Source: Myxococcales bacterium (GTDB lineage: Bacteria; Myxococcota; Polyangia; Polyangiales; Polyangiaceae). From it: DNA of 64,000 nt. Below, piece by piece: positions 45,144 through 52,897 of the stretch; the stretch's first letter is position 1, and every line of letters starts with the position of its first letter. The notes under the pieces were generated by a model that was not told the DNA's origin, searched no databases, and saw only the letters and a program-made list of their open reading frames with translations. The position numbers and the translations under genes are program-made. The stretch spans positions 21,549-85,548 of the forward strand of contig PLXW01000110.1 of assembly GCA_003151595.1 (NCBI GenBank), written 5' to 3'.

Positions 45144-45842
45144 GTGGCCGGTCGAACGTCTCTCTTCGCCGTGAGTCTCGGGGCCCACGCGGTCCTGGGG
45201 CTGGCGCTCGTCGCCGTTCCGGCGCGCGTGCGGCACGAGATCATCGCCATCTCGATGGCCGAGACGGTGAAGCCGAAGCCGGTCATCCACGCCGATCCCA
45301 CGCCTCCTCCCGAGCCTCCGAGACCCGCGGCGCGCGCGGTGAAGGCGAAGGCGGCCCCTCCTCCGCCGACGGCCGCGCCGCCGAGCGAGGCGACGACGAC
45401 GTCGAACGATGCGCTCCCCGACTACGGCATCGCGCTCTCCAACGGGGGGAGCTCGGGCGGCGTCGCGATCCCTTCGGCGTCGGGGCCCGTCGCGCGCGCC
45501 GCCGTGGCCGCTGCGCCGAAGTCGTTCGCGCGCGCGTCGCGTGCGCAGGCTGACGACTGCGGCGAGCCGCCGGCGAAGCCGAAGCTCGTCTCGCGCCCCA
45601 CGCCCAGCTACACCGACGACGCGCGCGCGGCCGGGGTCTCGGGGAAAGTGCGCGTCGAGATCACGGTCGACGATGCGGGGCGCGTCGTCTCCGTGCGCGT
45701 GATTCAGGGGCTCGGTCACGGCCTCGACGAAGCCGCGGTCGCCGCCGCGCGCGCCATGACGTTCGAGCCGGCGATCCGGTGCGGCAAGCCAACGCCCGCG
45801 ACGTTCAAGGTCGGGTTCAACTTCGCGCCCGGGACGCCGTGA
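45144..45842 (+). CDS. tonB: Energy transducer TonB
   Basis: 232 residues from GTG 45144 (GGAGAAG upstream). One transmembrane helix (SLGAHAVLGLALVAV), a Pro/Ala/Lys linker (KPKPVIHADPTPPPEPPRP), and a C-terminal TonB domain at about 150-230: PSYTDDARAAGVSGKVRVEITVDDAGRVVSVRVIQGLGHGLDEAAVAAARAMTFEPA. It touches the TonB box or plug of outer-membrane receptors. Its stop overlaps the GTG start of the receptor gene. Confidence 0.94.
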   Translation: MAGRTSLFAVSLGAHAVLGLALVAVPARVRHEIIAISMAETVKPKPVIHADPTPPPEPPRPAARAVKAKAAPPPPTAAPPSEATTTSNDALPDYGIALSNGGSSGGVAIPSASGPVARAAVAAAPKSFARASRAQADDCGEPPAKPKLVSRPTPSYTDDARAAGVSGKVRVEITVDDAGRVVSVRVIQGLGHGLDEAAVAAARAMTFEPAIRCGKPTPATFKVGFNFAPGTP

Positions 45843-48490
45843 ATCACCGCGGCCTCGCGATGCGTCTCGCGTTCGTCGTCGCGATGACCTCCGTCGTGCG
45901 CGTCGCGCGCGCGGCGCCCGACGAGACGCCCGCCGCGAGCGCTCACAAGCTGACGCGCGCGCCGAAGCTCGTGCACTTCGTCGAGGCGGCGTATCCGGAG
46001 AGCGAGAAGGCGCGCGCGAGCGAAGCGACCGTGGTCTTCGAGCTCTCGATCGACGCGACCGGCGCGGTCACCCAGGCGCGCGTGACCGCGTCGGCCGGCT
46101 CCGCGTTCGACGCCGCGGCCACGAGCGCCGTTCGCCAATTCGTCTTCGAGCCCGCGGAGATCGACGGCAGGCCATCTCCCATTCGCATCCTGTACCGCTA
46201 CCAGTTCGTCCTTCGCGCCGAGGCGCCGACGCACGGCGAGCTCGTCGGGCAGGTCCGCGAGACGCGCACGAAGAAGCCGCTCGCGTCGGTGCGCGTGACG
46301 ATCGACGGCGGCGCGTCCACGACCACCGACGCCGAGGGGCGCTTCCGCTTCGACGCGCTCACGCCCGGCTCGCACGCGATCGCGCTCTCCGCCGAGCACC
46401 TCACCGAGATCCAGACGACCGAGTCGCTCGAAGCGGGGCACCGCACGACCGTCACCTACGACGTCGAGCCGGAAGACGCGCACGCGCCGGCCGAAGAGAA
46501 GGACGACCTCGAGATCGTCGTCGCCGCGCCCGCCGTTCAGAAGCAGGTGGTCTCCACCGAGGTGAGCGCCGAAGAGGCGCGGAAGGTCCCCGGCACGCAA
46601 GGGGACGTGCTCAAGGTCGTGGAGAACCTCCCCGGCGTCGCGCGCGCCGCGATCGGCTCGGGGCAGCTCGTCGTGTGGGGAGCGGCGCCGCAAGACACGC
46701 GCGTCTTCATGGACGGCGTGCCGCTCCCGACGCTCTATCACCAGGGGGGATTCCGCTCGGTCATCCACTCGGACATGGTCGAGTCGGTGGAGCTCGTCCC
46801 CGGCGGATGGGGAGCGGAGTATGGACGCGGGCTCGGTGGGCTCGTCGGCGTCCATCTGAAGCCGCTCGATGCGGAGGGCATTCACGGTAGCGCGTCGGCG
46901 GATCTGCTCGACGCGTCGACCGACCTTCGCGCGCGCGTGAACGATCGCCTCTCGGTCGAAGTCGCCGGCCGAAAGAGCTACCTCGACGCGCTCCTCCCGC
47001 TCGTCACGTCGCGCAACATCGGCGCGACCATTCCCATCCCGCGCTACTACGACGCGCAGACGCGGCTCGTGTGGCATGCCGCGCCGGGCGAGACGATCGA
47101 GCTCGGGGGGCTGCTCTCGGGAGACGCCGTCGACGACGACGTTCCCAGCGACGATCCCACGAACGTGCAGCGCCAGACGCACGACACGTCCTTCCAGCGC
47201 GTCTGGCTCCGCTGGAAGAAGCAGACCGCGGACGGCGCGGAGATCGCCGTCGTCCCGTCGTTCGGCTTCGATCACGACGCGCTCGTCGATCAGTTCGGCG
47301 CCGCGCCCACCGCGCTGCGCATCGATTCGACCGTGGGGAGCCTGCGCGCGAGCTGGCGCAAGCGCGTGCAGCAATGGGTCACGCTCTCGGTCGGCATGGA
47401 CGCGCAAGTGACGAGCAGTCACTTCGTTCGCACCGGCGCGAACACGTCGCCGCCGCGCCCCGGCGACAACGAGGTCTTCGGCCAACCGCCCACCGATCAG
47501 ATCGCGCACGACGACGGTAGGACAGCGTCGGCCAGCGCCGCTCCGTACGCCACCGCCGACTTCGCGCTCGCCGACGGCAAGGTTCATCTCGTGCCCGGCG
47601 TGCGCGTCGAGCCGTACCTTCAGACCGCGAGCCGCACGGCGCCTCCGGTGGGAACGACGCCGCCCGTCGGTCTCTACGCGCAGACCACCGAGGTCGAGCC
47701 GCGCCTCTCCGCGCGCTGGAGCCCGGTGCGCTGGCTCACCTGGAAAACAGGGTGGGGCCTCTACCATCAGCCCCCCGCGCCGGCCGATCTGTCCTCGGTG
47801 TTCGGCAACCCGACGCTCGGCCTCGAGTCGGGGCATCACCTGTTGTGGGGAGTCGAAGTGGGGAGGCCCGACGTCGTGTCGTTCGAAGCGACGGCGTTCC
47901 TCACGACGTCGGAGGGGCTCGCGGTGCGCAATCCGCTCCCGTCGCCGCTCGTCGCGCAGGCGCTCGTCGCCACCGGCATCGGGCGCACCCGCGGCATTCA
48001 GTTTCTGGTTCGGAAGCAGCTCGCGAAGAAGTTCTTCGGTTGGGTGACGTACACGCTCTCGCGCAGCGAGCGCGCCGACGCGCAGGGGGCGCCGTACTAC
48101 CTCTATGACTTCGATCAGACGCACGTGCTCTCGGCCGTCGCGTCGTACGAGCTCGGCGCCGGCTTCGTCATCGGCAGCCGTTTTCGGTACGCGACCGGTT
48201 ACCCGCGCACGCCGGTGTCGGGCGCGTTCTTCGACGTGCAGACCGGGACGTACGAGCCGTTCTTCGGCGCGCGCAACACGACGCGCGTTCCCGCGTTCGC
48301 GCAGTGGGACGTGCGCGTGGCCAAGACGTTCGCGATCGGCAAGGCGTCGCTCGAGACGTACCTCGACGTTCAGAACGTGACCGATCGCGCCAACCCCGAG
48401 GAGCTCGTGTACTCGCTCGACTACGCGCAGCGGCGAACGATCACCGGGCTCCCCATTCTGCCTGTCATCGGAGCGAGGCTGACATGGTGA
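45839..48490 (+). CDS. TonB-dependent receptor with built-in TonB C-terminal and carboxypeptidase-regulatory domains
   Basis: 883 residues from GTG 45839, overlapping the TonB stop (ATG 45860 is the alternative). After the signal peptide (VVRVARA), residues about 43-124 form a complete TonB C-terminal fold (AAYPESEKARASEATVVFELSIDATG...FVFEPAEIDGRPSPIRILYRYQF). A carboxypeptidase-regulatory beta-sandwich follows at 131-215, then the plug (KVPGTQGDVLKVVENLPGV...DTRVFMDGVPLPTLYHQGGFRS) and a 22-strand barrel ending in an aromatic residue. A periplasmic TonB domain on a receptor is uncommon and may self-regulate or recruit ExbBD. Confidence 0.92.
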   Translation: MNHRGLAMRLAFVVAMTSVVRVARAAPDETPAASAHKLTRAPKLVHFVEAAYPESEKARASEATVVFELSIDATGAVTQARVTASAGSAFDAAATSAVRQFVFEPAEIDGRPSPIRILYRYQFVLRAEAPTHGELVGQVRETRTKKPLASVRVTIDGGASTTTDAEGRFRFDALTPGSHAIALSAEHLTEIQTTESLEAGHRTTVTYDVEPEDAHAPAEEKDDLEIVVAAPAVQKQVVSTEVSAEEARKVPGTQGDVLKVVENLPGVARAAIGSGQLVVWGAAPQDTRVFMDGVPLPTLYHQGGFRSVIHSDMVESVELVPGGWGAEYGRGLGGLVGVHLKPLDAEGIHGSASADLLDASTDLRARVNDRLSVEVAGRKSYLDALLPLVTSRNIGATIPIPRYYDAQTRLVWHAAPGETIELGGLLSGDAVDDDVPSDDPTNVQRQTHDTSFQRVWLRWKKQTADGAEIAVVPSFGFDHDALVDQFGAAPTALRIDSTVGSLRASWRKRVQQWVTLSVGMDAQVTSSHFVRTGANTSPPRPGDNEVFGQPPTDQIAHDDGRTASASAAPYATADFALADGKVHLVPGVRVEPYLQTASRTAPPVGTTPPVGLYAQTTEVEPRLSARWSPVRWLTWKTGWGLYHQPPAPADLSSVFGNPTLGLESGHHLLWGVEVGRPDVVSFEATAFLTTSEGLAVRNPLPSPLVAQALVATGIGRTRGIQFLVRKQLAKKFFGWVTYTLSRSERADAQGAPYYLYDFDQTHVLSAVASYELGAGFVIGSRFRYATGYPRTPVSGAFFDVQTGTYEPFFGARNTTRVPAFAQWDVRVAKTFAIGKASLETYLDVQNVTDRANPEELVYSLDYAQRRTITGLPILPVIGARLTW

Positions 48491-49467
48491 GGCGCAGCGT
48501 GTCCTCGATCGCGATCGCCTGCGCGCTCGTCGCGGCGTGCACGCCCACGTTCAGCGACGACACATCGATCGTCACCGGGCCGCGCCTGCTCGCGGTGCAA
48601 GCGATGCCCGCAGAAGCGGCACCGGGAAAACCGTTCGCGATGGCGGCGCTCTACGTCGGCCCGGCGGGAGAGAGCGACGCGTCGTCGATCGATTGGGCGA
48701 TCTGCCGGCTCCCCAAGGCGCTCGGAGATCCGGATCCCGTCGCGGCGGCGTGCTTCGTCGATGCGTCGACCGGGCTCATGCCGATCGGCAACGGGGGATC
48801 GGCGTCGGGCAGCGTTCCGTCGGACGCGTGCGAGCTCTTCGGCCCCGACAGTCCGCCTCCGCTGCCCGGTCAACCGAGCGCGCGACCGACCGACGCCGAC
48901 GCGACGGGTGGCTTCTACTTGCCGGTGCGGATGAAGAGCGGGAGCGACACGTGGTCGTCGGCGCTCGAGCGGATCTCTTGCCAGCCGAGCGGCGTGACGC
49001 AGTCGGTGTTCAACGCGTTCGCGAACGAGTACGTGCCCAACGAGAACCCGGAGGTCGCGTCGCTCGCGCGCATCGACGCGGCGGGGGGCGCGCAGACGAT
49101 CGCGGCGAATGGTCAGAACGTCGCGCCCGGTCTCACGGTCGCGAGGGGGGAGCGGGCGTCGCTGCGTGTTTCGTGGCCGTCGTGTCCGGCCACGTCGACG
49201 GCGTGCGGCGGGGCCGAGACGTTCGTGCTCATCGATCCGGAGACGAAGCAGCTCGAGCGGGCGCGCGAGTCGATCGTGGCGTCGTGGTACGCGACGGACG
49301 GGACGTTCGATCGAGATCGCGTCGGGCGGGATGGAGCGGATGCGACGGCCAGCGCGGACAATGCGTGGACCGCGCCGGCCGCGGCTGGAGTGGTGCGCGT
49401 GTGGGTCGTGCTTCGCGATGCGAGGGGAGGGGTTGGGTGGGGGGCCTATTCGATCGCGGTGGAGTGA
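48484..49467 (+). CDS. Lipoprotein, last gene of the TonB cluster
   Basis: 327 residues; ATG 48484 overlaps the receptor stop by 7 nt, so it is translationally coupled. Lipobox LVAAC. Beta-rich mature domain with several Cys (WAICRLPKALGDP, SWPSCPATSTACGG) and a C-terminal segment AGVVRVWVVLRDARGGVGWGAYSIAVE. Likely a surface lipoprotein that works with the receptor, comparable in role to SusD-type partners, though there is no sequence similarity I can see. Confidence 0.8.
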   Translation: MVRRSVSSIAIACALVAACTPTFSDDTSIVTGPRLLAVQAMPAEAAPGKPFAMAALYVGPAGESDASSIDWAICRLPKALGDPDPVAAACFVDASTGLMPIGNGGSASGSVPSDACELFGPDSPPPLPGQPSARPTDADATGGFYLPVRMKSGSDTWSSALERISCQPSGVTQSVFNAFANEYVPNENPEVASLARIDAAGGAQTIAANGQNVAPGLTVARGERASLRVSWPSCPATSTACGGAETFVLIDPETKQLERARESIVASWYATDGTFDRDRVGRDGADATASADNAWTAPAAAGVVRVWVVLRDARGGVGWGAYSIAVE

Positions 49468-49479
49468 TTGGGTTCCACG

Positions 49480-49753
49480 TCACACGAGCTCCTGCACGTA
49501 CCCCATCGGGACGTCGGCGATCACCACACGCGATCGGGTGATGGCCTGAAGTCGTACCGGCGTCTCGAGGCTGAGCCGCGCATCGCCCCCCTTCGTCGAC
49601 GAACCCCGACCCGAGCTCGATGTGCCCCTCGAGCACGTCGACGAAGAGTCCGCGGTCGACGCCGCGTGGGAAGCCGAGCTCCACGCCCGAGTCGAGCGTC
49701 CCGATGCCCAGACGAACGGACGATCCCACGACGAGCGAACCCTCGACTCGCAT
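49480..49753 (-). pseudogene. Frameshifted minus-strand reading frame overlapping the transglutaminase 5' part
   Basis: Two minus-strand frames join across a C6 run at 49586-49591. The first gives VRLGIGTLDSGVELGF, VDVLEGHIELGSGFVDEGG; the second gives DARLSLETPVRLQAI, RVVIADVPMGYVQELV and a stop. Removing one base from the run makes one protein of about 90 residues with natural beta-rich composition. This suggests a decayed gene or an indel, but the plus strand also reads as coding here, so one of the two is a shadow. Confidence 0.35.
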
Positions 49754-50470
49754 CTGGTCACCGTGCGTGTCGACCCAGGGTGGCAGCCGACTGACTACAA
49801 GAAACGAACGGTGCAGGAGGTCATCGACCGGCGCGGAGGAAATTGCGACGACCTGGCGTCGGTGGCGCTGGCTTCGATGAACGAGCTGCATCTCCAGCTC
49901 CGGCGCGTTCACGACGTGCACATCCGGACCCTCTCGGCGGAGCGAGGCGACCACGCGCGCGCGCTGGTGAAGGAGAAAGGGGACGAGTACTCCGTCTTCG
50001 GAAGACACCACAATGACCACGTATGGCTCGAGGTCTACGATTCGGCCGCGCGTGAATGGTACCCGGTCGATCCGTGGAGCGGGCTCGCCGGGCTCGACGA
50101 GTGGATGAAGGCGCGCGTGTGGTTCGGAAAGCGGACCAGCCTCGCCCCCGACGCTTCTGAGATGATCGTCCCGTTCGGAATCTTCGCGGCGGACGACACC
50201 AAACACTTCACGATCGATCGAACGAAGCACTACCTGGTCGACGAGTTCGATCGGATGTACGCGGGAAAGCTTCATGGCCTTCCGGCGTGGGGCACGTGGG
50301 TCGGCCTTCTCGATCAGCTCGATGGCAAGGTGCAGGGGGCGTTCGCGGGGACGACCAATCTGCATGAGTACGAGGCGCAGATCGATTCGCTGGCGGCGAC
50401 GTACGAGGAGCTCCGGACGGAGGCACGAGGGCTGACGGCGGACGCGGCGGGCGCTGCCGGCGCGCGCTGA
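49622..50470 (+). CDS. Transglutaminase-like cysteine protein
   Basis: Up to 282 residues from GTG 49622; GTG 49763 is an alternative if the minus-strand frame upstream is real. The transglutaminase core is complete: RRGGNCDDLAS with Cys75, HNDHVWLEVYD with His133 and WYPVDP with Asp150. No signal peptide, although relatives are often exported, so the N-terminus may be missing. Codons at 50113-50144 are part of a 32-bp direct repeat found again at 58601. Activity could be protein cross-linking or, more often in bacteria, peptide cleavage. Confidence 0.78.
   Translation: MPLEHVDEESAVDAAWEAELHARVERPDAQTNGRSHDERTLDSHLVTVRVDPGWQPTDYKKRTVQEVIDRRGGNCDDLASVALASMNELHLQLRRVHDVHIRTLSAERGDHARALVKEKGDEYSVFGRHHNDHVWLEVYDSAAREWYPVDPWSGLAGLDEWMKARVWFGKRTSLAPDASEMIVPFGIFAADDTKHFTIDRTKHYLVDEFDRMYAGKLHGLPAWGTWVGLLDQLDGKVQGAFAGTTNLHEYEAQIDSLAATYEELRTEARGLTADAAGAAGAR
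50113..50144 (+). repeat. 32-bp direct repeat, copy 1 (inside transglutaminase gene)
   Basis: Begins GCGCGTGTGGTT and ends GGACCAGCCTCG. Identical over 32 bases to 58601-58632, same orientation, with flanks unrelated on both sides. Here it encodes ARVWFGKRTSL. Confidence 0.9.
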
Positions 50471-50477
50471 GCACCCG

Positions 50478-51971
50478 CTACCCGTCCCCCGCGCTCTCCG
50501 CGTCGTCCTCGATTCCGTATTTCTTCAAGAGTCTTCGCAGCGCGAACCGGCTCGCGAGACCGAGCTCGCGCCACACCCGATCCTTCACGCCGTCGTGCTT
50601 CGCGAGCGAAGCGCGGATCGCGTCGGCAGTGATCTCGGCGGAGGGGCGCGCCGGCGGCGGCTTCGTCGATGGGCGCGTCGACCCGCCACGGCTGGCGCCG
50701 AGCGCACGCTTCACGTCTTCCGTCAGCTCGGCGACCTCGCCTTTGCTCGTGGTGAGCGACGCCCACAAGATCGCGTCGAGCTCGCGCACGTGCGTCGACC
50801 AGGGGTGCTTCACGAGCGCACGCGAAAGCTCGATCGCGATCCTCGGCTCGCCGCGCTTGCCGTCCCACCCCTTGCAGAACCGTTTGCCGAGCTCGTGATC
50901 TTTCTCGGCCGCGCGCTGCAAGAGGAACCGCGCGATGAGCGGGACGTCTTCGGCGCGCTCGACGAGGCCGGGCAGATGGAGTCGCAAGCGCATGCGCGCG
51001 GCGAGGTCGTGCTTCAGGTGTTCGAGCGGGCGGTTCGTGGCCGCGATGAGCCGCAGGTCGGCGCGCTTGCGACGCGCGTCGCCGAGGCGCTGGTACTCGC
51101 CGCCGTCGTCGAGGACGCGGAGCAAGTGGGCTTGAAGCGCCTCGGGGAGCTCGCCGATCTCGTCGAGGAAGAGCGTGCCGCCGTCGGCCTCGCCGATGAG
51201 CCCGGGTCGCTCGGCCATGCCGGGGTTCGGGTAGTTCGCGACGTTGCCGAACAGCTCGGCGTCGATGAGCCCCGCAGGGAGCGTCGCCGCGTTTCGCGCG
51301 ACGAGCTTCTTCTGCGCGCGCGACGACCGCGCGTGAATCGCTTGCGCGACGAGCTCTTTCCCCGTGCCGCTCTCGCCGAGGAGGAGCACGTGCCCGGCGC
51401 GCGCGGCGATGAACGCGATCTTCTCGCGCAGCTCCCACGTCACCTCGCTCTCGCCGACGATCCCGTGCGCGTCCGCCGCTCCGAACTCGTGCATCGCGTG
51501 CGGCTCGCGCAGCGCCGGCAATTCGCGCGAACGCTCGACGCAGAGGAAGACGATCTGCCGATCGATCTCGAGCGTCTCGCCCGGCCGCACCACGGCGCGC
51601 GTGACCTTCTGTCCATCGACGAGCATCGCCAGGCGCCCGAGGTTCTCGACGCGGGCGCCGTCTTCATGCCACCCGATCGCGAGCTGCTTCCGCGACACGA
51701 ACCCGTCTTCGAGCGGCTCGGCGGCGGCCACGGCGCCGGGGCGATCGCGCGAGAGGAGCGCGCGCTTCATCCCGTCGTCGTCGCGCGCCTCGCCGCGGCC
51801 GAAGACTCGCGTGCCCTCACCCCACGATCGATCCACGACGACGGCTTCACCCACGCGCGCGGGGGCCGTGATGGATCCGACGAGCACGAGCGCGAACGCC
51901 GTCGAGGTCAGCTCGTCTGCCGAGAGCCGATCGCGAAGCTGCGACGCGTCGAAGGTGGTGTGGTTGGTCAC
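50478..51971 (-). CDS. FHA-like/AAA+ activator without GAFTGA
   Basis: 497 residues from GTG 51971, with GGAGGG about 11 nt upstream; the frame is open further but without FHA-like content. Residues 40-145 resemble an FHA domain (VFGRGEA, DGFVSRKQLAI). AAA+ domain with Walker A GESGTGKE (200-207) and Walker B GTLFLDEIGE, and a C-terminal helix-turn-helix. Where NtrC proteins have GAFTGA, this has NVANYPNPG (243-251), so it is not expected to remodel sigma-54. Divergent from the lipoprotein at 52257 across phased palindromes. Confidence 0.85.
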   Translation of the reverse strand: MTNHTTFDASQLRDRLSADELTSTAFALVLVGSITAPARVGEAVVVDRSWGEGTRVFGRGEARDDDGMKRALLSRDRPGAVAAAEPLEDGFVSRKQLAIGWHEDGARVENLGRLAMLVDGQKVTRAVVRPGETLEIDRQIVFLCVERSRELPALREPHAMHEFGAADAHGIVGESEVTWELREKIAFIAARAGHVLLLGESGTGKELVAQAIHARSSRAQKKLVARNAATLPAGLIDAELFGNVANYPNPGMAERPGLIGEADGGTLFLDEIGELPEALQAHLLRVLDDGGEYQRLGDARRKRADLRLIAATNRPLEHLKHDLAARMRLRLHLPGLVERAEDVPLIARFLLQRAAEKDHELGKRFCKGWDGKRGEPRIAIELSRALVKHPWSTHVRELDAILWASLTTSKGEVAELTEDVKRALGASRGGSTRPSTKPPPARPSAEITADAIRASLAKHDGVKDRVWRELGLASRFALRRLLKKYGIEDDAESAGDG

Positions 51972-52113
51972 GGCGTCTCGTCCCTCCCCGGTCACGATCC
52001 GAGAAGCGCGCGGAGCATACTCGGCGAAAAGCGATGCGACGACGCTTGAAGCGCATTTGGGTGACATGCGCGTCGGGGGCGATTCCCGCATCGTGGTTTG
52101 CTCGCCGAGCCCC

Positions 52114-52146
52114 GCACCGTGCCCGCACCGTGCGCGCACCGTGCGG
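52114..52146. repeat. Three tandem 11-bp units centred on GCACcGTGC
   Basis: Units start at 52114, 52125 and 52136, each with the inverted repeat GCAC-C-GTGC. The 11-bp period is about one helical turn, so all three face the same side of the DNA. They lie between divergent genes, 143 nt before the activator start and 111 nt before the lipoprotein start, which suits an operator array bound co-operatively, perhaps by the activator itself. Confidence 0.6.
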
Positions 52147-52256
52147 AGAGCCGAACGAGCCTGTTTTTCTTGGGAAACGTGGTACCTGGCGCACGGCATG
52201 GCGGCTGCTTTAGGGGTTCGCGTCGCAGAAACGCACGCAGGGGAGAATCAACGAAC

Positions 52257-52865
52257 ATGAACGCTCATCGCACGCTGCTCGCCGTCCTCGTCACCGCCGT
52301 CGCCGGGCTCTCGGTCGCGTGTAGCGCCGCGCCGGGGGAGGGGGTCGGGCAGACGGATGAAGCGGTCAAGAACTGCACGGGACAGCTGGTATGCCCCGGT
52401 GGTCCCGGCTCGGGAGGCGTCGCGGGGCCCGGGCAGGTTGTCGATTGCACCGTCGGCCCCGATCTCACCAAGGGTAACTCGAACCCGACGATCAATACGT
52501 TCGAGGCGGCCTTGATAAAACTCGGCTGCACCCCGAACGCGACGATGCTCAAAGAGTCGGGGCTGGGCCAGCCGGCGTTGATCGGAACCTCTTGCCCCAT
52601 GAACGGAGCCCGCTGGCTGACCGGCTGCCCGTCCGCTGGCGGCCCGGATGGCGGTGTGCTCGAGTACCTGACGATCGATATGCTGGTTGCCTGCTATTCC
52701 TCGACGTCTCCGGTCGACTCGAGTCGGAGCATGCTCAATGGGTCACCGGTGAATCCGTGCACCCTCAACGCGGATGGGAACTTCTGGGTCGAGTTCGATC
52801 CGACGTGCAGCGGGCGCACCTGCGTTGGTGGTGGCCCCGGCGGGCCTCCCGGAACGAATCAGTAG
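52257..52865 (+). CDS. Lipoprotein of unknown function
   Basis: 202 residues; GGGGAG about 11 nt before ATG 52257. Lipobox SVAC (Cys22). Mature part is Gly/Pro/Cys-rich with about nine Cys (CTGQLVCPGGPG, GCTPNATMLKESG, CTLNADGNFWVEFDPTCSGRTC). I do not recognise it. Convergent with the kinase gene that follows. Confidence 0.72.
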   Translation: MNAHRTLLAVLVTAVAGLSVACSAAPGEGVGQTDEAVKNCTGQLVCPGGPGSGGVAGPGQVVDCTVGPDLTKGNSNPTINTFEAALIKLGCTPNATMLKESGLGQPALIGTSCPMNGARWLTGCPSAGGPDGGVLEYLTIDMLVACYSSTSPVDSSRSMLNGSPVNPCTLNADGNFWVEFDPTCSGRTCVGGGPGGPPGTNQ

Positions 52866-52872
52866 ACGACTC

Positions 52873-52897
52873 GGGTCAAGGGCACCGGGCTTGACCC
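52873..52897. terminator. Hairpin shared by two convergent genes
   Basis: GGGTCAAG-N9-CTTGACCC, a perfect 8-bp stem between the lipoprotein stop and the kinase stop; the kinase stop codon is within the stem. No T-run on either strand, so termination strength is uncertain. Confidence 0.35.

Noticed and set aside
45716..48124. Long minus-strand frame (802 codons) opposite the TonB-dependent receptor
   Set aside because: Antisense shadow; the plus strand has TonB, plug and barrel signatures and coupled neighbours.
48537..49541. 334-codon plus-strand frame overlapping the last lipoprotein of the TonB cluster
   Set aside because: Out-of-frame shadow; the lipoprotein frame has a signal peptide and is coupled to the receptor stop.
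52114..52146. Iterons of a replication origin
   Set aside because: Three GC-rich 11-bp repeats without an AT-rich unwinding region, DnaA boxes or a replication initiator gene; an operator array is more likely.
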